From JAWLBM01 sp041687675 (GTDB lineage Bacteria > Pseudomonadota > Alphaproteobacteria > Rhizobiales > Pleomorphomonadaceae), in contig JAWLBM010000008.1 of NCBI GenBank assembly GCA_041687675.1, forward strand, positions 62,001-126,000: a stretch of DNA of 64,000 nucleotides. Reading direction: 5' to 3'. A program made the translations under genes and the position numbers. A model generated the notes under the pieces. The model saw only the letters and a list, made by a program, of their open reading frames with translations, did not search any database and was not told where the DNA came from. Positions 52,957-59,551 of the stretch are shown piece by piece (the first letter of the stretch is position 1; every line of letters starts with the position of its first letter).

Positions 52957-53292
52957 CGCCGATCGGCCGGGACGGGCGCCCGGCGTGGACCAAAGGAGGC
53001 GGGGGATCGCAAGATTCCCCGCCTTCGGCCGTTCAGGGCCGGCGACACCATCCCGTAAGCCGATGGAGGACCGACGGGCCAGATCCTGCCGCCGCCCCAA
53101 GGGCTCCGCTCGCGGCGAAGCCGGCCCGGATGCCCGGACGGTGGCCTCGAAGGGCCGCTTCGTGACGCGCGGCGATACATATCATATTACCTACCTATGC
53201 GGTAACTTCGCCGTTTCAGGGCCGATTCCAGCAAAATTCGGGTCGGAATCGGTCCTTCCGGACAGATATGCACATTGCATGCGTTGCAACGC
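52957..53292. other. 336-bp convergent region with AT-rich island
   Basis: No supported gene. The left part is GC-rich and holds the OmpA terminator. The right part (about 53170-53292) is unusually AT-rich and has three inverted repeats: TTACC-N9-GGTAA at 53187-53205, an 8-bp perfect pair at 53222-53229 with 53245-53252, and the 12-bp palindrome GCGTTGCAACGC at 53281-53292, which touches the acetyltransferase stop. Confidence 0.45.
52997..53024 (+). terminator. Terminator-like hairpin after the OmpA gene
   Basis: An 11-bp stem (52997-53007 with 53014-53024, one G-U pair) and a 6-nt loop, 40 bp after the stop. It is not followed by a T run, so termination strength is uncertain. Confidence 0.55.
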
Positions 53293-53979
53293 TCAGGCTC
53301 GTTCCAGCACGGCGACGTGGAGGGTGCTCCGCACCTCGAAGCCGAGGGTCCGGTACAGCCGCAATGCCCCCTCGTTGGTCGAGTAGGCGTGCAGGTACGG
53401 CGTCTCCCCGCGGGCGAGGACACCCTCGACGACCGCACGGCAGAGGGCGCCTGCAAGACCGCGGCCGCGGAAGTCGGGATGGGTGCAGACGCCGCTCACC
53501 TCCGTGAAGCCCGGCTGCTTCAGCCGCTCGCCGGCCATGGCGACCAGCCGTCCATCGAGCCTGACGCCATAGAAGTCGCCGAGGGCCGGGGTGCGGGCGA
53601 GATAGGGCCCGGGGTTGGTCAGGTCCGCAAGCGCCAGCATGTCCGGCCGGTCCGCCTCTCCGAGCCGGGCGATCTCCACCCCGGCGGCTTGCGGCGCCGA
53701 CCCCGTGCCTCGATAGACCATCTGCGCGGCGGTGGTCGCGTGGACGATCCTGATCCCGGGCGAAGCCGCGATCGGATTGACCTGGGGCACCACGACCCGG
53801 CGGTCCGCCGGCAGGATCGCGGCCAGGGCGGAGAGGCTCGCCGGGGTGTCGTCTGCGGTTCCGGCCAGCGGGCTCACGTCGTCCTCGAACCGCAGGGCGC
53901 CGTCCGAGCCGACGGCGAAGGCCGCGTGCCGGCTCGACAGCGAACTGAAGGCCGGCCTGTCGAGACTGTGCTCAGCCAT
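53293..53979 (-). CDS. GNAT N-acetyltransferase (FR47-like)
   Basis: A 228-residue protein. The N-terminal 100 residues are variable; the acetyltransferase core (about 115-225) reads AMAGERLKQPGFTEVSGVCTHPDFRGRGLAGALCRAVVEGVLARGETPYLHAYSTNEGALRLYRTLGFEV, with the acetyl-CoA loop R-G-R-G-L-A. This is the FR47/GNAT type. It overlaps the upstream MarR gene by 8 bp, so the two form one transcript, expressed from the MarR promoter with its palindrome. Possibly a detoxifying acetyltransferase under control of that repressor. Confidence 0.85.
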   Translation of the reverse strand: MAEHSLDRPAFSSLSSRHAAFAVGSDGALRFEDDVSPLAGTADDTPASLSALAAILPADRRVVVPQVNPIAASPGIRIVHATTAAQMVYRGTGSAPQAAGVEIARLGEADRPDMLALADLTNPGPYLARTPALGDFYGVRLDGRLVAMAGERLKQPGFTEVSGVCTHPDFRGRGLAGALCRAVVEGVLARGETPYLHAYSTNEGALRLYRTLGFEVRSTLHVAVLERA

Positions 53980-54472
53980 GGTCGTCGTCCCCGTCCGCCC
54001 CGCGGCATCGACTGGCCAGCGTGGCCTCCGCAAGGGCATCCTCCAGATGGTCCAGGTGGTCGAGGAGGCTGCCGGTCCGGCCGGCCAAGATCCCGCGAAG
54101 CGCCGCGTCCACCCTCGGCCAGACCCGCTCCCGTCCGTCGCGCACCACCGACCGGCCGAGTTCGGTGAGGTCCACGTGGCGGGTCCGCCGGTCCTTCGCG
54201 CCGCTCCGCACGACGACCACCCCGAGATCCGCCAGTTGCCCCACCGTCCGCGTCACTCCGGGCTGGGCGAGCCCGAGCGCGGCCGAGAGTTCCCCGATCG
54301 GCAGCGGGCCGTTCTCCTCGATCGCGGCGAGAAGCGGGTAATGGCTGGCCTGGACCGGGACGGGCCGCTCGTCCATCAGCCGCTGCACCTCCGACTGCAG
54401 CCGCTCGCCGAGCCGGCGGAACCTGGTGCCGAGCGTCAGGTAGCCATTCCGGCGGACGATGTCATCGACCAT
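53972..54472 (-). CDS. MarR-family transcriptional regulator
   Basis: A 166-residue winged-helix repressor: YPLLAAIEENGPLPIGELSAALGLAQPGVTRTVGQLADLGVVVVRSGAKDRRTRHVDLTELG spans the HTH and wing (about 42-105). It should bind the ACATAAC-N2-GTTATGT site 19 bp upstream of its start (54491-54506) and release it on sensing an aromatic or electrophilic ligand. Divergent mhqO/mhqD-like genes suggest quinone-type inducers, by analogy with MhqR of Bacillus. Start at 54472 is chosen as typical; an ATG at 54499 lies within the operator. Confidence 0.87.
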   Translation of the reverse strand: MVDDIVRRNGYLTLGTRFRRLGERLQSEVQRLMDERPVPVQASHYPLLAAIEENGPLPIGELSAALGLAQPGVTRTVGQLADLGVVVVRSGAKDRRTRHVDLTELGRSVVRDGRERVWPRVDAALRGILAGRTGSLLDHLDHLEDALAEATLASRCRGADGDDDHG

Positions 54473-54490
54473 GCCCCGGCTCCTCAAACT

Positions 54491-54506
54491 ACATAACACG
54501 TTATGT
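54491..54506. promoter_or_regulatory. MarR operator
   Basis: ACATAAC-AC-GTTATGT is a perfect inverted repeat with 7-bp arms, standing out as AT-rich in GC-rich DNA. It lies just upstream of the MarR gene and 200 bp before the mhqO-like gene, the expected place for an autorepressor that also controls the divergent genes. Confidence 0.68.
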
Positions 54507-54548
54507 TATCTCCTGCGGCGCGCGCTGGCAAGCGGGGATCGCCCCGGC

Positions 54549-54572
54549 CGGGGCGGGGACTTGCCCGCCCCG
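54549..54572 (+). promoter_or_regulatory. GC hairpin in the leader of the mhqO-like gene
   Basis: A 9-bp perfect stem (54549-54557 with 54564-54572) with a 6-nt loop, within the 199-bp gap upstream of the ring-cleaving dioxygenase gene. It could act as an attenuator or leader structure; no T run follows. Confidence 0.35.
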
Positions 54573-54705
54573 CGTCGTTCACCGGGAATGAACAGTCCGT
54601 CCTCTGATCCCGGAGTTTGTCTTTGCCACGTCGCGCCCGATATTCTCGCCTGAAGGTCGCCGCCCCGGCGCGCGACCCCTGTCCGGATCCCGGAGGATCG
54701 ACCCC

Positions 54706-55653
54706 ATGGACCTCGCCCTCGGCGGCATCCACCACCTGACCGCCATCACGGCCGACGCGGCCGCGAACCACGACTTCTATACCCGCGTGCTGGGGCTCAG
54801 GATGGTCAAGAAGACCGTCAACCAGGACGACACCAGCGCCTACCACCTGTTCTACGGCGACGGGGCGGCGACCCCCGGCTCAGACATCACCTTCTTCGAA
54901 TGGCCGGTCCCGCCGGCGCGGCGCGGGTCGCGCTCGGTGAGCCGCACCGCCTTCCGCGTCGAGAGCGCGAGCCTTGCCTGGTGGCGCGACCACCTCAGGG
55001 CGGCCGGCGTCTCGGCGGGCGACGTCCGCGTCATCGACGGGCGGGCCTCGCTCGCCTTCGAGGATCCCGAGGGCCAGCGGCTGATGCTGGTCGCCGACGA
55101 CGGGGCGGAGGCGCACCCCTGGGAGCGCGCGCCGGTGCCGGCCGAGCACCAGGTCAAGGGCCTCGGCCCGATCACCCTGACCGTGCCCGACATCGGCCCG
55201 ACGGCCGCGGTGCTCACCCATGTGATGAACATGCGGCCGGCGCGCGAGTACAAGTCGCCCTGGGCGGTCGGCAAGCCGGTCGTCGTCTTCGAGATGGGCG
55301 AGGGCGGCGCGGCGGCGGAACTGCACGTGACCGTCGACCCCGACGCGCCGGTGGCGCGGGAGGGCGCCGGCGGCGTCCACCACGTCGCCTTCCGCACGCC
55401 GGGCTACGAGAGCCTCGCCGCCTGGACCGAGCGGGTCCGCGGCTTCCGGGTGCCCTCCTCCGGCGAGGTGGAGCGCTACTACTTCCGCTCGCTCTACTTC
55501 CGCGAGCCGAACGGCGTCCTCTTCGAGATCGCCACCGACATCCCCGGCTTCGCCGCCGACGAGCCGATGGAGACCCTCGGCGAGACCCTGTCGCTGCCGC
55601 CTTTCCTCGAGCCCAGGCGCGCCGGCATCGAGGCCGGCCTGAAGCCGCTCTGA
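54706..55653 (+). CDS. Ring-cleaving dioxygenase, MhqO-like
   Basis: A 315-residue two-domain VOC protein. Domain one begins with GGIHHLTAITADAAANHDFYTRVLGLRMVKKTVNQDDTSAYHLFYGD and domain two with GPITLTVPDIGPTAAVLTHVM, then GGVHHVAFRT. His 9/10, His in GVHHVAF and a Glu near the C-terminus (GVLFEIATD) are the likely iron ligands. Such MhqO/LinE-type enzymes open hydroquinone-like rings. It is followed by an esterase-type gene 15 bp later, and divergent from a MarR regulator, the Bacillus mhq arrangement. Confidence 0.87.
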   Translation: MDLALGGIHHLTAITADAAANHDFYTRVLGLRMVKKTVNQDDTSAYHLFYGDGAATPGSDITFFEWPVPPARRGSRSVSRTAFRVESASLAWWRDHLRAAGVSAGDVRVIDGRASLAFEDPEGQRLMLVADDGAEAHPWERAPVPAEHQVKGLGPITLTVPDIGPTAAVLTHVMNMRPAREYKSPWAVGKPVVVFEMGEGGAAAELHVTVDPDAPVAREGAGGVHHVAFRTPGYESLAAWTERVRGFRVPSSGEVERYYFRSLYFREPNGVLFEIATDIPGFAADEPMETLGETLSLPPFLEPRRAGIEAGLKPL

Positions 55654-55668
55654 CCGGAGCCGACACCC

Positions 55669-56331
55669 ATGCAGATCCGCGAGACCAGCGCAGGCGGCCC
55701 CCATGCGGGGCAGCCCGTCTACGCCGCCGGGGCGCCGCTCGACGGCGCCCGCGCCGCCATGGTGATGATCCACGGCCGGGGCGGCAGCGCGCCGGACATC
55801 CTGTCGCTGTCGGAAAGCCTCGAGGCCCCCGGCCTCGCCTTCCTCGCCCCCCAGGCCGCCGGCAGCACCTGGTATCCGCACCGCTTCATCGAGCCGACGC
55901 GCATGAACGAGCCGCACCTCTCCGGGGCGCTCGAGACCGTCCGCGACCTCGTCGCGGCCATCGAGGCGGCCGGCGTGCCGGCTGAGCGGATCCTCGTGCT
56001 CGGCTTCAGCCAGGGCGCCTGTCTCGCCACCGAGTTCGCGGTGCGCTTCCCGCGCCGCTACGGCGGGGTGGTCGGGCTCTCCGGCGGGCTGATCGGCAGC
56101 GACGGCGAGGTCGCCGTCCGCGCCGGCGACCTCGCCGGCATGCCGGTGATCCTCGGCTGCAGCGACGTGGACTTCCACATCCCGCTCGCCCGGGTGAGGG
56201 AGACCACCCGCGTGCTGACGGAGATGGGCGCGGAGGTCGCCGAGACGATCTATCCCGGCATGGGCCACGGCATCGTCGAGGACGAGGTGCGGCAGGTGCA
56301 GGCGCTGGTACGCCGCGTCCTCGCCGGCTGA
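55669..56331 (+). CDS. Phospholipase/carboxylesterase family hydrolase, MhqD-like
   Basis: A 220-residue alpha/beta hydrolase of the carboxylesterase/phospholipase type. Nucleophile in GFSQGACLA (Ser near 119), acid in CSDVDFHIP (Asp near 164-166), His in GMGHGIVEDE near 200. Oxyanion loop MIHGRGGSA near 33-41. In Bacillus the homologue MhqD is induced with MhqO by quinones; substrate is unknown. Sits 15 bp after the dioxygenase gene and ends 1 bp before the converging DeoR gene stop. Confidence 0.87.
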   Translation: MQIRETSAGGPHAGQPVYAAGAPLDGARAAMVMIHGRGGSAPDILSLSESLEAPGLAFLAPQAAGSTWYPHRFIEPTRMNEPHLSGALETVRDLVAAIEAAGVPAERILVLGFSQGACLATEFAVRFPRRYGGVVGLSGGLIGSDGEVAVRAGDLAGMPVILGCSDVDFHIPLARVRETTRVLTEMGAEVAETIYPGMGHGIVEDEVRQVQALVRRVLAG

Positions 56332-56332
56332 G

Positions 56333-57097
56333 CTAGCGCTCCGGCGTCACCACTTCGACGCCGTGGGCCGAGAGCGCCTCGGCGAGATCGGGCGGCGGCG
56401 GCCGGTCGGTCACCAGCTGGTCGATCTCCTCGAAGCCGCAGACCTTGACGAGGGCGCTTCGGCCGAACTTCGAGGCGTCGGTCACGACCAGCCGCCGTTC
56501 GCCGCAGGCGAGCACCTCGCGCCCGAACTCCGCCTCGGCGAGGTCGAAGTTCATTGCGCCCGCCCGGGCGTCGACCGCCCCGATCGACACGATCGCATGG
56601 CGCACCTTGAACCGGCGCACGAACTCCACCGCCGCGGCGCCGAAGGCGGCGCCGTTGTCGGCGCGAAGCTGCCCGCCGGCCATGAACACCGTGTTGTCGT
56701 TGACGATCGCCAGCGTCCGCGCGATGTCGGAGGAGTTGGTGACGATGGTGAGGCCGCGGCGGGCGAGCAGGGCCCGGGCGACGTAGGAGGTGGTCGTCCC
56801 GGTGTCGAGCATGACGCTGTCGCCGTCCGACACCTGCGCGGCCACCAGCGCCGCGATCGCCCGCTTGGCCGCCTCGTGCTCGCGCATCCGCCGCTCGAAC
56901 GGCGCCTCGCCGCGGCGGGGCGAGAGGCTCGCGCGGCCGTGCGTCTTCACCACCTCGCCGGCGTCGGCGAGGCCGCGCAGGTCGCGCCGCACCGTCTCGG
57001 TCGAGACGCCGAGCCGGCGGGCGAGCTCGCTCACCGACAGAGCGCCGCCGGCGGCGAGCGCCTCCAGGATCTCCGACCGCCTCGACGGTCCCGCCAT
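56333..57097 (-). CDS. DeoR/GlpR-family transcriptional regulator
   Basis: A 254-residue DeoR-type repressor. HTH at about 6-60 (RRSEILEALAAGGALSVSELARRLGVSTETVRRDLRGLADAGEVVKTHG), sugar-phosphate-isomerase-like effector domain with DTGTTTSYVARALLAR near 93 and TNSSDIARTLA. DeoR regulators usually sense phosphorylated metabolites. It is divergent from a betaine-type ABC operon that includes a kinase; a phosphorylated amino alcohol as inducer is therefore an attractive idea, though unproven. Start at 57097 by family alignment. Confidence 0.9.
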   Translation of the reverse strand: MAGPSRRSEILEALAAGGALSVSELARRLGVSTETVRRDLRGLADAGEVVKTHGRASLSPRRGEAPFERRMREHEAAKRAIAALVAAQVSDGDSVMLDTGTTTSYVARALLARRGLTIVTNSSDIARTLAIVNDNTVFMAGGQLRADNGAAFGAAAVEFVRRFKVRHAIVSIGAVDARAGAMNFDLAEAEFGREVLACGERRLVVTDASKFGRSALVKVCGFEEIDQLVTDRPPPPDLAEALSAHGVEVVTPER

Positions 57098-57192
57098 GCG
57101 GCGCCTCCTCGCCCCTCCGGCCGGCCTGCTGCAGCGCGGCTGACCGGATTTTGTGCGCTCGGGGTGAAAATAGCGCCGGTCCGGGCGCAGTT

Positions 57193-57209
57193 CCACATAA
57201 ATACCACAT
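57193..57209. promoter_or_regulatory. CCACAT direct repeats between DeoR and ABC genes
   Basis: CCACAT-N5-CCACAT: two identical hexamers with an 11-bp period (one helical turn), in the only AT-rich part of the 314-bp divergent region (57098-57411). A TTGACA -35-like box lies nearby at about 57238. Candidate DeoR operator. The rest of the gap shows no gene. Confidence 0.45.
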
Positions 57210-57411
57210 CCAATGCTGCCAATCCTGTTGATTCCATGTTGACACCGGGCGAAGGCGCGGAGGACACTCGCAAGGTGACAAGAACGCGGACCGGGAAAAC
57301 CCGGCCGAGGGGAACTGCGGGGTGCGTGCCGAACGGGCGGTGCCCCGGCGTTGCGAGCGGGGCGTGGCCGTCTGGCCGAGCCGGTCCGCTGCTTTCAGGG
57401 AGACACCGAAG

Positions 57412-58383
57412 ATGACCGTTCACAGAAGCCTGGCCCGGCCCGTTGCCCGAGTGGCGCTCGGCCTCGGGCTGGCGACGGCCGCGCTCGCCCCGGTCGGGGC
57501 CTTCGCCGAGCCAGAATCCGCCGAACCGATCAAGCTCACCCTGCACGACTGGACCGGCCAGCTGATCACCACCCGGATCATGGGCGAGGTGCTGGAGAAG
57601 GCCGGCTACAACGTCGAATACGTGCAGGCCGACTACCTCGCCCAGTTCGCCGGCCTGAAGACCGGCGACCTCCACGTCGCCATGGAGATCTGGGAGACCA
57701 CCGGCCGCGAGGCGATGGACGAGGCGACCGCGACCGGCGATGTGGAGAACCTCGGCGAAACCGGCATGCAGGCCATCGAGGAGTGGTGGTACCCGATCTA
57801 CATGAAGGACCGCTGCCCGGGCCTTCCGGACTGGAACGCGCTGAACGCGTGCGCCGAGCTGTTCTCGACGCCGGAGACGGCGCCGAAGGGCCGCTATCTC
57901 GGCGGCCCGGTCACCTGGGGCGGCTTCGACGAGGAGCGGGTCGATGGCCTCGGCCTCGACTACGAGGTGGTCCACGCCGGCACCGACGCGGCCCTGTTCG
58001 CCGAGCTCGAATCGGCCATCCAGCGGGAGGCGCCGGTGCTGCTCTGGGTCTACGCCCCGCACTGGGCGCCGGCGAAGTACAAGGGCGAGTGGGTCGAGTT
58101 CCCGGCCTACGAGCCGGCCTGCTACACCGATCCCGCCTGGGGCCAGAACCCCGACGCCACCCACGACTGCGGCAAGCCGCGCGGGCCGATCTGGAAGGTC
58201 GCCTGGTCGGGCGTCAAGGACAAGTGGCCGGGCGCCCACGAGGCCATCCAGGCATTCAGCGTCGACAACGACGAGATGGGCGCGATGATCACCAAGGTGG
58301 ACCTCGAGGGGGGCACCGTGGAGGCGGTCGTCGACGAGTGGATGGCCGCCAACGAGGGCCGCTGGTCGGAGTGGATCAAGTAG
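57412..58383 (+). CDS. Glycine betaine/choline-type ABC transporter substrate-binding protein
   Basis: A 323-residue periplasmic binding protein of the OpuAC/ProX family. A signal peptide (1-31, ending GAFA) precedes the mature region beginning EPESAEPIKLTLHDWTGQLITTRIMGEVLEKAGYNVEYV. Trp residues in HDWTGQ, EIWETT, EEWWYPIY and YAPHWAPAKY suit an aromatic cage for quaternary amines. It begins an operon with the ATPase (93-bp gap with a strong hairpin) and permease. Exact ligand (glycine betaine, choline, dimethylglycine) is not resolvable. Confidence 0.92.
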   Translation: MTVHRSLARPVARVALGLGLATAALAPVGAFAEPESAEPIKLTLHDWTGQLITTRIMGEVLEKAGYNVEYVQADYLAQFAGLKTGDLHVAMEIWETTGREAMDEATATGDVENLGETGMQAIEEWWYPIYMKDRCPGLPDWNALNACAELFSTPETAPKGRYLGGPVTWGGFDEERVDGLGLDYEVVHAGTDAALFAELESAIQREAPVLLWVYAPHWAPAKYKGEWVEFPAYEPACYTDPAWGQNPDATHDCGKPRGPIWKVAWSGVKDKWPGAHEAIQAFSVDNDEMGAMITKVDLEGGTVEAVVDEWMAANEGRWSEWIK

Positions 58384-58394
58384 GGGGCGCAACC

Positions 58395-58428
58395 GGGCCC
58401 GGCGGAGCGCGCGCCGCCCGCCGGGCCC
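58395..58428 (+). promoter_or_regulatory. Intercistronic hairpin after the substrate-binding-protein gene
   Basis: An 11-bp perfect GC stem (58395-58405 with 58418-58428) and a 12-nt loop, 12 bp after the stop. No T run follows. Such hairpins between a binding-protein gene and the membrane components often protect the upstream mRNA and allow more binding protein than transporter. Confidence 0.6.
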
Positions 58429-58476
58429 TCGTCCCTCCCGCCCCCGCCGATCGGCACCCGTGACAGGCCGGAACCG

Positions 58477-59547
58477 ATGAGTCTATCCGAACCCGCCGCC
58501 GCGCGCCCCGCGGAGACCGCCGCCGTGCGCCGACCGATGCTCGAGGCCCGCGGCCTGTGGAAGCTCTACGGCCCCGCCGGGGCCGACCTCGCCGGCCTCG
58601 CCCGCGCCGGGGTCGCGGCCGAGCGGCTGAAGGCGGAGGGCGTCGTCGGCGCGGTGCGCGCGGTCGACCTCGAGGTCCGCTCCGGCGAGATCTTCGTGAT
58701 CATGGGCCTGTCGGGGTCCGGCAAGTCGACCCTGGTCCGGCTCCTGTCGCGGCTGGTCGAGCCCACCGCGGGCGAAGTGGTCTTCGACGGGCGCGACCTC
58801 GTCGCGCTCGGCCCGAAGGAGCTGATCGAGGTGCGCCGGCACCGGATGGGCATGGTGTTCCAGAACTTCGCGCTGCTGCCGCACAAGACCGCGCTCGACA
58901 ACGTCGCCTTCCCGCTCGAGGTGCAGGGCGCCCCGCGCGCGGCGCGGGAGGCGCGGGCGCGCGAGGTGATCGAGATGGTCGGCCTCGCGGGGCGCGAGCG
59001 GTCCTATCCGCGCCAGCTCTCCGGCGGCCAGCAGCAGCGCGTCGGCATCGCCCGGGCGCTGGCGCCCGACCCGGAGCTGCTGTTCCTCGACGAGCCCTTC
59101 TCCGCCCTCGACCCGCTGATCCGCCGCGAGATGCAGGACGAGTTCATGAGCCTGCAGGCCCGCCTCGGCAAGACCATCGTCTTCATCACCCACGACTTCG
59201 ACGAGGCGATCCGCCTCGCCGACCGCATCGCCATCATGAAGGACGGCGCGATCGAGCAGGTCGGGACGCCGGAGGACCTGGTGCTCAGGCCCGCGACCCC
59301 CTACGTGGCCGCCTTCACCCGGCAGGTCCCGCCCGGGAAGGTCCGTACGCTCGGCTCGCTGCTGCGTCCGCTGCCCGAGGGCGGCGCGCCGGCCGGGCTT
59401 GCCACCGTCGCGGCCGGCGAGCGCGTTGCCGCCGTCGCCGCCCGCTTCGCCGGCGAGGCCGCGCCGCTGCTGGTCATCGGCCGCGACGGCGCTCCCCTCG
59501 GCCTCCTCCACCGCGACGACGTCGTCGCGGGCATGCTGAAGGGCTGA
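58477..59547 (+). CDS. Betaine-type ABC transporter ATP-binding protein
   Basis: A 356-residue ATPase of the OpuAA/ProV type. Walker A GLSGSGKSTLVRLL near 77-90, Q-loop FQNFALLPHKTA, signature QLSGGQQQRVGIARAL near 182-197, Walker B LLFLDEPFSALD near 202-213 and H-loop THDFDEA. An N-terminal helical extension (residues 1-60) matches family members, and the C-terminal VAAVAARFAGEAAPLLVIGRDGAPLGLLHRDDVVA is CBS-like, as in OpuAA regulatory tails. It is the second gene of the transporter operon, followed by the permease after 4 bp. Confidence 0.93.
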   Translation: MSLSEPAAARPAETAAVRRPMLEARGLWKLYGPAGADLAGLARAGVAAERLKAEGVVGAVRAVDLEVRSGEIFVIMGLSGSGKSTLVRLLSRLVEPTAGEVVFDGRDLVALGPKELIEVRRHRMGMVFQNFALLPHKTALDNVAFPLEVQGAPRAAREARAREVIEMVGLAGRERSYPRQLSGGQQQRVGIARALAPDPELLFLDEPFSALDPLIRREMQDEFMSLQARLGKTIVFITHDFDEAIRLADRIAIMKDGAIEQVGTPEDLVLRPATPYVAAFTRQVPPGKVRTLGSLLRPLPEGGAPAGLATVAAGERVAAVAARFAGEAAPLLVIGRDGAPLGLLHRDDVVAGMLKG

Positions 59548-59551
59548 GGCC

